From assembly GCA_041395165.1 (NCBI GenBank), contig JAWLBA010000006.1, positions 1 through 64,000 of the forward strand: 64,000 nt of DNA. The letters run 5' to 3'. Positions 52,031-60,923 of this stretch are shown one piece after another. The stretch's first letter is position 1; every line of letters starts with the position of its first letter. The DNA comes from JAIBCM01 sp041395165 (GTDB taxonomy: Bacteria > Verrucomicrobiota > Verrucomicrobiia > JADLBR01 > JAIBCM01). The position numbers and the translations under genes are program-made. The notes below the pieces were generated by a model. The model did not search any database. It was not told the DNA's origin and saw only the letters and a program-made list of their open reading frames with translations.

Positions 52031-52791
52031 ACATTTTTTCGTTCTAATAAAATATCTGTGATGCGCTGTCGTAATTGATCGGGATTTAAAGGGCGTTCTA
52101 AATTGCCTTTGTGACAAATAGAAATGATGCCAGTTTCTTCCGAAACGACCACGACAATGGCATCACATTCCTCTGATAAACCGAGTGCGGCACGATGGCG
52201 CAAGCCCAAGCTACGATGTAACGATTCGCGTTGTGTAACAGGAAGAATACAAGCGGCTGCAACAACTTTATCGTTTTCAATCCAAATACAACCGTCGTGG
52301 AGGGGAGTTTTGGGATAAAAAAGTGTTTCAATTAATTCTTCGGTAGCAGCGGCATTTAAAAGTACTCCACTTTCTACAACACTTTGATTGGACATGGTGT
52401 GTTGGATGGCGATTAAAGCGCCCATGCGTTTTTCACTTAACGATTCAACTGAGCCAACAATCGCTTCAATGGTGGCGGTGCGATTGCGATTTCGTGAAAA
52501 AAAGTTTCCGAGCGATAAGCCTGCTAATCCTTGTCGAATTTCTTGTTGTAATAAAACCACGAGAAGAATAGGCAAAGAAGTCAGGAGAGTTTGAAAAAGC
52601 TGGTTGAGCACAACGAGATCTAGCCATTTGGCAAAAATCCAAAGGACACTAATTACCAGAGCTAATCCACCGAGGACAGAAGCGCTGCGGGTGCCATGAA
52701 TGAGACGATAAATGCCGTAAAACATGAGCGAGAGGATGGCGATTTCCAGCCACCAGCGCCAATATTGAAGCATGAAGTTAATCCAATTCAT
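52027..52791 (-). CDS. cdaA: Diadenylate cyclase (CdaA/DacA type)
   Basis: Makes c-di-AMP from two ATP at the inner membrane. 254 residues: three N-terminal helices (~10-80), then the DAC domain with LLVVLLQQEIRQGLAGLSLG, KRMGALIAIQHT and the catalytic loops. The RHR motif is intact (LGLRHRAALGLSE). The DGA motif reads PLHDGCIWI, with Cys in place of Ala. C-di-AMP controls potassium and cell-wall homeostasis in other bacteria, which fits the glmM linkage. The start overlaps folP by 14 bases; an internal Met seven codons in is an alternative start. Confidence 0.92.
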   Translation of the reverse strand: MNWINFMLQYWRWWLEIAILSLMFYGIYRLIHGTRSASVLGGLALVISVLWIFAKWLDLVVLNQLFQTLLTSLPILLVVLLQQEIRQGLAGLSLGNFFSRNRNRTATIEAIVGSVESLSEKRMGALIAIQHTMSNQSVVESGVLLNAAATEELIETLFYPKTPLHDGCIWIENDKVVAAACILPVTQRESLHRSLGLRHRAALGLSEECDAIVVVVSEETGIISICHKGNLERPLNPDQLRQRITDILLERKNV

Positions 52792-53623
52792 GGGGTATCG
52801 ATTTTAAAGCTTTGAGCATTTTAACAATTTGTCGTGTGGGTGCAACCTCATGTGTGCGAATTATGCAGGCGCCTTGCCATAAAGCGAGCGTTTCCATCGC
52901 TAAAGTGGCGCCTAATCGATCTTGAGGGAGAGTTTCTGTGATTTTACCAACGAACGATTTTCGAGAAATGCCCACCATGAGTGGACGGTTAAAGCGACGA
53001 AAACATTCAAGATTTAAAAACAAAGCGCGATTGTGTTCCCAGGTTTTTCCAAAGCCAAAACCAGGATCGATCACCACGTGTTCCAGAGCAATTCCTGCTG
53101 TTTTGAGATGTTGCAGTTGGGCTTCAAAGAAGTTTGAAATATCTTCGACCACATGGTGATAAGTCGGAGCCTGTTGCATGGTTGCCGGGGTGCCTTGACT
53201 GTGCATGAGAATGTAACCACATTTTTTTTCCGCAATGAGAGTGATCATAGCAGGATTTTTTGCGTTGCTCACATCGTTAATGATGGCGGCTCCTTCCTCC
53301 AAACAGATGCGAGCCACTTCAGGTTTGGTGGTGTCAATGGAAATGGGAGTGGTTGTGCGTTGAGCCAGAAGTTTTAGCACAGGCAAAATTCGTTTGAGCT
53401 CTTCTTCTTGCGAAATGGGTTGAGAGCCGGGCCGAGTGGATTCGCCGCCGATATCAAGGATGTCAGCGCTTTGTTGGATCAAAGTTTCTGCGTGTTGAAG
53501 AGCCATTTCAGGATTAAGAAATTGGCCTCCGTCAGAAAAGGAGTCGGGCGTGACGTTCAAGATTCCCATAATCAGAGAATTTTGAGAAAGATTCCATTCG
53601 CCGTTTTTATGTTTCCATTTCAT
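52778..53623 (-). CDS. folP: Dihydropteroate synthase
   Basis: Condenses p-aminobenzoate with the pterin pyrophosphate in folate synthesis; target of sulfonamides. 281 residues. Motifs: GILNVTPDSFSDGGQF, DIGGESTRPGSQPIS, ISIDTTKPEVA, IINDVSNAKNP, VIDPGFGFGKTWEHN, GISRKSFVGKI and the C-terminal IIRTHEV. All pterin and PABA loop residues look normal. It is first in the leftward folP-cdaA-cdaR-glmM run. Confidence 0.96.
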   Translation of the reverse strand: MKWKHKNGEWNLSQNSLIMGILNVTPDSFSDGGQFLNPEMALQHAETLIQQSADILDIGGESTRPGSQPISQEEELKRILPVLKLLAQRTTTPISIDTTKPEVARICLEEGAAIINDVSNAKNPAMITLIAEKKCGYILMHSQGTPATMQQAPTYHHVVEDISNFFEAQLQHLKTAGIALEHVVIDPGFGFGKTWEHNRALFLNLECFRRFNRPLMVGISRKSFVGKITETLPQDRLGATLAMETLALWQGACIIRTHEVAPTRQIVKMLKALKSIPHELD

Positions 53624-53669
53624 TTTTATTTCAAACGTATCATGCTATGATTAACTTATTAGAAAAAGT

Positions 53670-54791
53670 GTGAAACGGAATTTATTTTTAGCTGCGATTG
53701 GTTGGGGTTGGCATTTTTTTTGTTTTTTTTCTCAAGCGCTCAATGCTGAAGTCGATTTGGTCCAGGTGATCCACTCTGAGGTATTGCAAGGAACTGTTGT
53801 TCAGCGGCCCATTGTGGAAGCAATGGTTAGTGAAGGATTTCATCAACTTACGGGTGAAACCAATTTAGGAAAAGCTTTGTCGCGATGGATCAAACCGAGT
53901 GATGTGGTGGGGATTAAAATTTCTACCGCAGGGGGAAAAGTTTTGGCTACCAAGCCAGTTTTGGTAGATGTTTTGATCGAGGGGTTAAAAGCGGCTGGTG
54001 TAAAAGGCGAAAATATTGTGGTGTGGGACAAGTTTGCCGAGGAAATGCGAGCCGCTGGCTATTCTTTAGGGCGTCGTCGTGATGGAGTCGTGTTTACGGC
54101 AGTGATTCCATTGACGGGCTTTGATTCCAGTGTGTTTATAACCCAGCCGGAGGTGGGCGAGTTGATTTGGGGCGATTTTGAATTTCAAGAGGTTAAACCA
54201 TCTTCAAGGCCACACAACAAAGCGGCACAGAAAAAAAATTTAGATGAGGGTTTAAATTTTGAGTTAGCGAGCGCGTTGACTAAGCAGGAAAGTTTTCGTT
54301 CTTATGTCGCGAAATTGGTGACGCAGCGTTTGACAAAGATCATTCATGTGCCGGTTTTATCCAATAGCGAAGCGGTTGGCTTACAGGGTAGTTTTGCGGA
54401 TTTGGTATTGGGTTCGGTGGATAACACGCGACGATTTCAGTTTGAACCTTTTTGGGGTGATCCCGCTTTAGCCGAAATTTATGCGAAAACGTCTTTGCAA
54501 ACAAAAACAGTGTTGCATGTGATGGATGGCTTATGGTGTCAGTATGGAGGTGGCCCGGATTATGTACCGCATTATTGTCGAAAGATGAATTCGCTTTTTA
54601 TGAGTGAAGATCCTGTTGCTTTGGATAGTTATGCTTTGAGTTTAGTAGAGTCCTGGCGCATCGCCGCACGATTGCCTTTGACTCGAATTCGTTATCTTAA
54701 CACAGCTCAAGCTTTAAGTTTGGGCAGTTTATTTAATAATAAAAAAGTTACCATTAAAAAGATTGTGATGGCAACTTCGATTGCAGAATAA
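53670..54791 (+). CDS. Exported DUF362-family protein
   Basis: 373 residues, start GTG at 53670, with a signal peptide (LFLAAIGWGWHFFCFFSQAL). It matches the DUF362 layout: SDVVGIKISTAGGKVLATKP early, AAGVKGENIVVWDKFAEEMR, TKIIHVPVLSNSEAVGLQGS, HVMDGLWCQYGGGPD and MSEDPVALDSYALSLVESWR late. DUF362 proteins are often fused to or partnered with ferredoxins, but no cluster-binding Cys pattern is seen here. Function unknown. Convergent with the bactofilin gene, 2 bases apart. Confidence 0.82.
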   Translation: MKRNLFLAAIGWGWHFFCFFSQALNAEVDLVQVIHSEVLQGTVVQRPIVEAMVSEGFHQLTGETNLGKALSRWIKPSDVVGIKISTAGGKVLATKPVLVDVLIEGLKAAGVKGENIVVWDKFAEEMRAAGYSLGRRRDGVVFTAVIPLTGFDSSVFITQPEVGELIWGDFEFQEVKPSSRPHNKAAQKKNLDEGLNFELASALTKQESFRSYVAKLVTQRLTKIIHVPVLSNSEAVGLQGSFADLVLGSVDNTRRFQFEPFWGDPALAEIYAKTSLQTKTVLHVMDGLWCQYGGGPDYVPHYCRKMNSLFMSEDPVALDSYALSLVESWRIAARLPLTRIRYLNTAQALSLGSLFNNKKVTIKKIVMATSIAE

Positions 54792-54793
54792 AA

Positions 54794-55393
54794 TTATTTA
54801 TCAGTTAAAATACTATTGCTGCTGCTACCATTATTTTTGGAGCTTTTTGTGTTGCTACCGCCAAGACGTGTAAAGATGTTGTTGAAGTTAGGCGTTTCTC
54901 GATCACCTTTGGTGGTGAGTTTTCCATTCACGCTAGCTCCTTCTTCGATTTCAATGGTGGAGGCTTGAATGTCGCCGTGGATGATAGCATTGGATTGAAT
55001 GTGAGCTTTTCCAGTGACAACAATGTTGCCCTGCACTTTACCAGAAACGATAGCAGAAGAGGCATTGATGTTGCCTTTGATGATCGCACGATCGCCAATG
55101 GTTAACGCGCCATCGGAGTCGAGTGTGCCTTCGAAACGGCCGTTAAATTCGAGTTCGCCGGTAAAAGCAAGTTCACCTTTTAGTTCGACGTCTTCAGTGA
55201 TGATGGGCGATTGAGAACCGCCAATGGAGGAGTAAGTTTCAGTAGGTGTCACAGAGGTTGGAGTGTTATAATTTTTATGATTAGAGGTTGAAGTTACAGG
55301 GGTTTCTTCAGGAATTGTGGTTGACGGAGATTCCGATGAAAAACGTCCTGCAACCAAATTGCCGAGTCCAAAACTTTTTGAATCGAAGGCCAT
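54794..55393 (-). CDS. Bactofilin (polymer-forming cytoskeletal protein)
   Basis: 199 residues. The central ~100 residues are the right-handed beta-helix of bactofilins (ELAFTGELEFNGRFEGTLDS; ALTIGDRAIIKGNINASSAI; GKVQGNIVVTGKAHIQSNAI; VNGKLTTKGD). Flexible Ser/Thr/Asn-rich tails flank it (residues 1-70 and 165-199). Bactofilins polymerise without nucleotide and position envelope enzymes. No M23 peptidase partner gene is adjacent. Confidence 0.93.
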   Translation of the reverse strand: MAFDSKSFGLGNLVAGRFSSESPSTTIPEETPVTSTSNHKNYNTPTSVTPTETYSSIGGSQSPIITEDVELKGELAFTGELEFNGRFEGTLDSDGALTIGDRAIIKGNINASSAIVSGKVQGNIVVTGKAHIQSNAIIHGDIQASTIEIEEGASVNGKLTTKGDRETPNFNNIFTRLGGSNTKSSKNNGSSSNSILTDK

Positions 55394-55531
55394 AATTTTA
55401 TTATTATGCGTGATTTGTCTGAGGATGTCCAGCTTTTTTCAATTTTGAGTTGCGAGCTATTAGCTAATAAGCTAACAACTCGACAAGAATTTCGCTTGCG
55501 ACCTATTTTCTCCTCATTAAGTTTGGAGTTT

Positions 55532-56350
55532 GTGCAGGAGGGTAAAATTTTAATCACCGGATGTTCCAGTGGCATTGGTCGAGCTACGGCAATTTTTTTG
55601 GCGCGACAAGGGATGTCTGTGTTAGCTACTGCGCGACGTTTAGAATCGCTCGAAGGATTAAAAAATTATTCTAACATAACTTTGGCTCAATTGGACGTGA
55701 CTTCGGAAGAGCAATGTGAACAAGTGGTGCAGAAGGCGGGAGTGATTACGGGATTAGTCAATAATGCGGGTTACGGTATGATGGGGCCTTCGGAGGAGGT
55801 GGCGAGACGCGGTTTAAGAGATCAGTTTGAAACGAATTTCTTTGGCTTGGCTCGACTGTGCGCTTTGGTGTTACCACAGATGCGGGAACGCGGCCGAGGA
55901 GCGATTGTGAATGTGGGCTCGATCATGGGTAAATTAACCGCTCCCATGTGTGGCGCTTATTGCGCGTCGAAATATGCCTTGGAAGCTTTTTCTGACACGT
56001 TGCGTATTGAGTTGGCGCCGTTTGGGGTGAAAGTGGTTTTAATTGAGCCGGGGCCCATTGATACAAAATTTAAAGCGAATGTTGAGTTGAAAGCGGTGGA
56101 AGCGTTACAAGACGAGAAATCGCCTTATTTTGATATGGCGCGAAAAGCTTTGCGATTTTATCAGCATCAAGGCTGGCCAGGCGCTTCGCCCGATCGCGTG
56201 GCGCGCACGATTGCGAAAGTTTTGACTCGACCCAAGCCACGACCACGCTACGTGGTGACGAATCGAGGACGCATGGCCATTTTATTTCATCAGATGGTGC
56301 CAGATCGAATTTGGGATTTTCTTATTTCAAAATCGTTCGGATTGCGATAA
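55532..56350 (+). CDS. SDR-family oxidoreductase
   Basis: 272 residues from the GTG at 55532. Classical short-chain dehydrogenase: NAD(P) loop LITGCSSGIGRATAIFLA, LVNNAGYGMMGPSEEV, the catalytic Ser (VNVGSIMGKLT) and Tyr-x3-Lys (YCASKYALEAFSDTLR), then VLIEPGPIDTKF. The frame is open to an ATG at 55406, which would add 42 residues unlike the family and leave only 12 bases to the divergent bactofilin gene. I therefore prefer the GTG with GGAG just upstream. Substrate unknown. Confidence 0.82.
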   Translation: MQEGKILITGCSSGIGRATAIFLARQGMSVLATARRLESLEGLKNYSNITLAQLDVTSEEQCEQVVQKAGVITGLVNNAGYGMMGPSEEVARRGLRDQFETNFFGLARLCALVLPQMRERGRGAIVNVGSIMGKLTAPMCGAYCASKYALEAFSDTLRIELAPFGVKVVLIEPGPIDTKFKANVELKAVEALQDEKSPYFDMARKALRFYQHQGWPGASPDRVARTIAKVLTRPKPRPRYVVTNRGRMAILFHQMVPDRIWDFLISKSFGLR

Positions 56351-56362
56351 GGCAATAGTGAT

Positions 56363-57103
56363 ATGACGCGTGTGATTCCATTTCCGGTGGCCTTAGTTTT
56401 GATTATTTATCTCGCTATTCTTTCTTTCAAAGAATTTTTTATTTTAAAAGAATCGCTTGCGCCACAGCGCACGATTACTGTGCAAGGGCGTGGGGAAGTG
56501 TCTGCTGCGCCCGATGCGGCTGTGTTGCTTTTAACTGTAGTCTCAGAAGATGCAGAAGCGGCTAAAACGCAACAAAGCAATAGTGAAAAGGCGAATGCTG
56601 TTTACGCGATGCTAACGGGCCTTGGTATTGAAAAAAAAGCGGTGCAAACAACGCAATATAATCTGGAACCGGTTTATAGTTACATCGAAAATCGGCCACC
56701 GGATCTTACGGGATTTCGTTTATCGCAAACCATTTCGGTAAAAGTTAAAGATTTTGATAAGATGGGCCCGATTTTGGCAGAGGCAGTGAAATTGGGAGTG
56801 AATCGAACCGATGGACCTTTTTTTGAAATTAGTGATCCAGAACTTTATCGGGAACAAGCGCGCAAGGAAGCTTTTGCTCAGGCTAAAACCAAAGCATTAA
56901 GCCAAAGCGAGGCTGCAGGAGTGAAATTAGGTTCATTAGTGAGTTTTCAAGAGCTGGGTAATAACGGTTCTCTACCGCCCATGGTGCGTTCTTTAGGTAT
57001 GGCACGAGCCGGGTTGGATGAAAGTAAAATGACGCCTCCCAATATCGAAGCAGGGAGTCAAGATTTGAGCGTTATCGTTGACGTCGTCTATGAGATTCGA
57101 TAA
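56363..57103 (+). CDS. SIMPL-domain (DUF541) exported protein
   Basis: 246 residues with an N-terminal membrane anchor or signal (FPVALVLIIYLAILSF). The SIMPL domain is seen in TITVQGRGEVSAAPDAAVLL, KANAVYAMLTGLGIEKKAVQ, TTQYNLEPVYSY, FRLSQTISVKVKDFDKMGPI and ARKEAFAQAKTKALSQSEAA. Relatives oligomerise in the periplasm and are linked to oxidative or envelope stress, but the role is not defined. It lies 12 bases after the SDR gene. Confidence 0.88.
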   Translation: MTRVIPFPVALVLIIYLAILSFKEFFILKESLAPQRTITVQGRGEVSAAPDAAVLLLTVVSEDAEAAKTQQSNSEKANAVYAMLTGLGIEKKAVQTTQYNLEPVYSYIENRPPDLTGFRLSQTISVKVKDFDKMGPILAEAVKLGVNRTDGPFFEISDPELYREQARKEAFAQAKTKALSQSEAAGVKLGSLVSFQELGNNGSLPPMVRSLGMARAGLDESKMTPPNIEAGSQDLSVIVDVVYEIR

Positions 57104-57139
57104 AGGCTTATGCATCCGATAAGCAAGCCTTAGAGATTT

Positions 57140-57457
57140 ATGGTTCATCATTGCGTCTATTTTAAATTGAAACCCTCTGTCACACCAGAGCAGTTGGAAA
57201 CTATTTTAATCGAAACTCGCATCAGCCTGCTTAAAATTCCAGAAGTGATGAATTTAAAGACAGGAAAAAATGTAAAACCCAAGTCGGAATGGCAATTTTT
57301 CTTGGCATTTGATTGTGAATCTATGGCGAAACTAGAAATTTATCGCGAACATCCTATCCACATCAAATTTGTCAAAACCATCATCGAACCCTTCACTGAA
57401 GAGCGTTATGCGGAAGATTTCGAAATGGAACCTGGCAAAGATGTGCGCTATAGTTAG
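57140..57457 (+). CDS. Dabb (stress-responsive alpha/beta barrel) domain protein
   Basis: 105 residues. It begins MVHHCVYFKLKPSVTPEQLE with the typical His and LK-x-x-V pattern, followed by LKTGKNVKPKSEWQFFLAFD and EIYREHPIHIKFVKTIIEPF, the end-strand HPxHxxF signature of Dabb dimers. Dabb proteins form small barrels of mixed or unknown function. It is last in a forward run of three genes. Confidence 0.85.
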   Translation: MVHHCVYFKLKPSVTPEQLETILIETRISLLKIPEVMNLKTGKNVKPKSEWQFFLAFDCESMAKLEIYREHPIHIKFVKTIIEPFTEERYAEDFEMEPGKDVRYS

Positions 57458-57570
57458 TTAAAAGTGACAAGTAACTAGCAATAGGTGATTTGTTATTTTT
57501 ATATATCTGATCTGTTACGATAAGTTTTCAACCTATAACCTCTTGTTAGTTTATTTACCCATGAAACCAT

Positions 57571-57599
57571 TTGACAAGGGTAGGTATTGGGGTTTTATT
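57571..57599 (+). promoter_or_regulatory. Promoter of the first giant coiled-coil gene
   Basis: TTGACA (57571-57576), a 17-bp spacer and TTTATT (57594-57599). The 15-nt block GAAACCATTTGACAA (57563-57577) recurs exactly before the second gene at 62042-62056, with the same box sequences and spacing. Confidence 0.6.
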
Positions 57600-57630
57600 A
57601 TTTTTTTAAATTAAGGAAAAATATAGCTAA

Positions 57631-59358
57631 ATGGCCAAGGGTAAAAAAGCAGCTGGTGGAGTCACTGATGAACTCGGTAAGGCTATAAGGAGAGCCCAAT
57701 ATGCCTCTAAACATAAGCCAGACATTCCAGTCAAGGTCAAAGTAGACATCACAGGTAAAGGTGAATCTGTCGATTTTGATTTTGGCGATGCAGTAAAACT
57801 GTTAAGGGCGCGAACCCTTGCCGAAGAGCGTGATAGGGCAGCTGAAGAGGCTGAAGCAAGAGTTGAACCTTTGTTGACTCGCGCTTTGGAAGCCAGGAGA
57901 GTTTATGACCGTGACGCAGCTGAAGCAAGACGATTAAACGCAGAAGCTGAGGTTGCAGAATTAACTGATAAGCCTGCTATGACGAGACTCGCTGAGGAAG
58001 CTGAGGCTAGAGCTCGTGCTTCTCAAGAAAGATTTCGAGCTTTGGATGAGCAAGCTCAAGGCGCGAAAGTTTTAGCGCGGCGTCGACGTGATGCCGCAGA
58101 TGCTGCCGAGATGGATTTGAGCGCTATCGAAGTGTCAACCAACGCTTACGCGCGTCAGCAAGCAATAGGTCGTGCCATTGAACAAGCCGAAGCAAGAGAA
58201 AAACAAATTGGATGCGAAGAAGCAGCCGATGAAATTGTGGCCAATCTTACTCAAATTACTGCCGATTATCGGAAGGCTATAATAGATCGAGCAAAAGCTG
58301 GGGTTGATATTTCTGATGCCCAAAAACGTTTAGCCAAAGCCCAATTACATGCAAGACGTTCTAGCGTTGATCCTGATAGTTCTGATCGAGAAATAAAAGA
58401 AGCTGAGGCTGCTTTGGAGCAAGCAAAGGCTGCACGTCAAGAGGCAAAAGAAAGATGTGACAAAGGAGTTAACAGTAGAAAGACCTGGAGAAAAAAGGCA
58501 GAGCGTTTATTAGAAGATCAAGATGCAGTTGATTTTTTAGGTGACACTCGGGTTGGACAGATTCAAGAGGTGCTTACTACGGCGGAGCGTGTTGCAGACG
58601 AACTCGCATTGGAAAAAGCTGGCCTACAAGCAGAGAAAACTATCAACAAGCTTGATGAATTAACGAATAAAATGGAAATGGCGGGGTTCGATCGAGAGCA
58701 AGCGCGTCAAGCTAGGTTAGAAGCGCAAAAACGGCTTAGAGAGGCTGTAACTGATGATGAAATTCGAGATGCCCAAAAGCAATTAGAGATTGCAGATCAG
58801 CGTTATGAAGAAACTGACAAGCTTTATAAAAGTCAAGTAACCACACAAACTCATCACAGAAAACAAGCTGAAGCAAGATTGGCAGAACTCAATAAAGACG
58901 ACCCAGAGTATGAACTGTTAAAAAGCGCTCTAGGGAGAACTCGGCCTGCTATTAGTATGCAGGAACGACTTTTGAATGCTGCTGTTGAGCGTGATGAAGC
59001 TTATGCCAATTTGGCTCAAACCCAACAGAGATGGCGTGATGCGATGCAAAGCGCTAGCGCTAGCGATGATTCGGGGGTGCAAGTGGCGGCTGAAAATCTT
59101 CGAATAGCTAAAGAGGAACTTTATTCTATCGATTCTAGAATTATAGTGTTGCAAAACACTGTTAAGGGATGGTTGGATGATGATTATTTGCCAGTGGCTG
59201 AACGTGAAGGTTTATTATCAGTCCTTGATACGGTTCAAGCCACCAATGCCGAGCGCGAAACTATCTATGTTTTGGATGGTTTGGCGGAAAGCAGAATTAA
59301 GATCGATTTAACTATCCAAGCGAAAGACGAGGCACATCAAGCTCGGGAAAGCCGCTAG
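57631..59358 (+). CDS. Giant Ala/Glu/Arg-rich coiled-coil protein 1, N-terminal portion
   Basis: 575 intact codons starting MAKGKKAAGG, no signal peptide. Residues ~30-60 hold a non-coil segment (VKVDITGKGESVDFDFGDAV) shared with the paralogue at 62113. The rest is almost wholly charged heptad sequence, with repeating units of roughly 130 residues. The units are marked by W-containing blocks (RKTWRKKAERLLEDQD; QQRWRDAMQSASASDDSG) and by LxxAxxxRDExxxxL. The reading frame stops at a frameshift; sequence continues in other frames to 62021. It is probably a cytoplasmic filament or scaffold protein. Function unknown. Confidence 0.7.
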   Translation: MAKGKKAAGGVTDELGKAIRRAQYASKHKPDIPVKVKVDITGKGESVDFDFGDAVKLLRARTLAEERDRAAEEAEARVEPLLTRALEARRVYDRDAAEARRLNAEAEVAELTDKPAMTRLAEEAEARARASQERFRALDEQAQGAKVLARRRRDAADAAEMDLSAIEVSTNAYARQQAIGRAIEQAEAREKQIGCEEAADEIVANLTQITADYRKAIIDRAKAGVDISDAQKRLAKAQLHARRSSVDPDSSDREIKEAEAALEQAKAARQEAKERCDKGVNSRKTWRKKAERLLEDQDAVDFLGDTRVGQIQEVLTTAERVADELALEKAGLQAEKTINKLDELTNKMEMAGFDREQARQARLEAQKRLREAVTDDEIRDAQKQLEIADQRYEETDKLYKSQVTTQTHHRKQAEARLAELNKDDPEYELLKSALGRTRPAISMQERLLNAAVERDEAYANLAQTQQRWRDAMQSASASDDSGVQVAAENLRIAKEELYSIDSRIIVLQNTVKGWLDDDYLPVAEREGLLSVLDTVQATNAERETIYVLDGLAESRIKIDLTIQAKDEAHQARESR

Positions 59359-60923
59359 AGACGAATTAAGAGAGATATGAATCTGGTGGAGATACAAAAG
59401 AAGCTGAAAAAAACGTTGAACAATTACGAGAGCACTATGAAGCTGTAAGAGAACGCTGGCTTAGAAAGATCTGGCGTCAAGCATTGGGAAAAAAGATACG
59501 ACGATATCATTCCAGCTGAAAATGTGGTAACCGCTCGATTAAATCAAGATGCCATTTTTATTGCTACTAGACTTGAGAATGCTTTAGCAATTAGAGAGAA
59601 CCTTGTTCCGGAATATGAGCGCCTTATGCTTGCTAGAAGGAAGCTGTCAGGGCCACGGAACTTCAACTAACAGGTGAAAATGGTGAGGCGTTAAGAGAAG
59701 TAGAGGATACGATTAGGCAAATTGAAGAAAAACTTATACCTATCAGAAAGCAAGTTCATCGAAATCAAAACAGTGTTGAATTTTTTGGGGAAAAAGCCAA
59801 TGAATTATTAGCGGATTCTAATAATAATGTTATTGCAGATATTAATCGGGAGAGGCTTGAAAATGGGATTACCCAAGTTGTTCAAAGAGTAAGTTATCCA
59901 AAAGATATTGCGGATCTTCTTGATTCGGCAACAAAACAACTCGAACTCGAATATAATGCTGTTGTTAAGGCTCGTGCTGACCTTCAAGAGGCCAGAGAAT
60001 ATCTTGCTTTAGCTCGTGAAGCGAAACAAGATATTGAGAGCGCTGAGAGCGCATATAAAGACGCGCAAGAGGCTATTTTGGAAGCGGAAAGAGTCTTGAG
60101 AGCTCATTTTGCTCACAGTGTAGCTTGGGAGAGAAGGGCGAAAAATCTTTTAGAGCAAGAGGGTTTACCCGAATCAGATCGTTTAGCCCTTCAAAAAAGC
60201 TCTGGGTGAAGCAGGAGACCTTGGTTAGCAACGCGTGAGCCAGATTATATATTAAGCGGTTTGGCTGGAGAAAAGAGAACGATCTGACGAAGCTAATGCA
60301 GCATTCGTCCGAGCTCAGGAAGTTCGGAGAAACGGCGTTGCAAAAATTGAGGGCTGCGCAAGAAACTGGTGAATCGGGACAAATTGAAATAGCTCAGTCA
60401 AATCTTGAAAAAATTCAAGCGGCTTATGATCTTGCTGCGATGGAGCGGGTATAACCTCGACGACAAACACATCTGTTGTGGAGACGAAGAGCCATTTCAG
60501 CCGGGGTGATAACAGCATCAGCAGTGGGCGGAGTTTTGATGAGCGATACGGCGGCAGCGGCAGCGAAGGGAGCTACCTGACGGAGTAGGTAATGAAAATA
60601 AACTTGGATGCGCAGGCTGAAGAGAGCGAAGGTCTGAGGGTTTGTTGAAGCTAATGATAAGGAGTGGCAAGCGGCTAAGGCCCAGTATGAAATGTTATTG
60701 CCAGAAGGGACGAGCCCAGATGATGTAAGCGTAAACTACATAGCTATAGGAAGTATATGAGATGGAGGCTTTGAATGAAGCCACGCGGCGTTTTGAAGCA
60801 GCGGAAAAATCAGGACAACAAAAGTTGAAGTGCTTATAAAACCCGTGAAGAAGCACGGGCAGAGGCAGCTCAGCGAACCGGGGCTACAGACCATCTTTAG
60901 CAGCTCGACATGCCAACCGAAAA
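59359..60923 (+). pseudogene. Middle of giant coiled-coil gene 1, many small indels
   Basis: No single frame is open, but coil-type protein runs on in alternating frames. GGDTKEAEKNVEQLREHYEA comes first, then GVKHWEKRYDDIIPAENVVT. A clean 189-codon stretch without a start codon follows (59640-60209, including EEKLIPIRKQVHRNQNSVEF). Shorter runs come after 60210. Several indels are needed, clustered at ~59350-59380, ~59460, ~59638 and repeatedly between 60190 and 60920. The pieces align with the end of the paralogue, so this joins the two flanking ORFs into one gene of about 4.4 kb. Confidence 0.65.

Noticed and set aside
57458..57560. Imperfect inverted repeat before giant coiled-coil gene 1
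   Set aside because: The arms (around AACTAGCAATAGGT and ACCTATAACCTCTTG) match only loosely with several gaps, and no second copy precedes gene 2.
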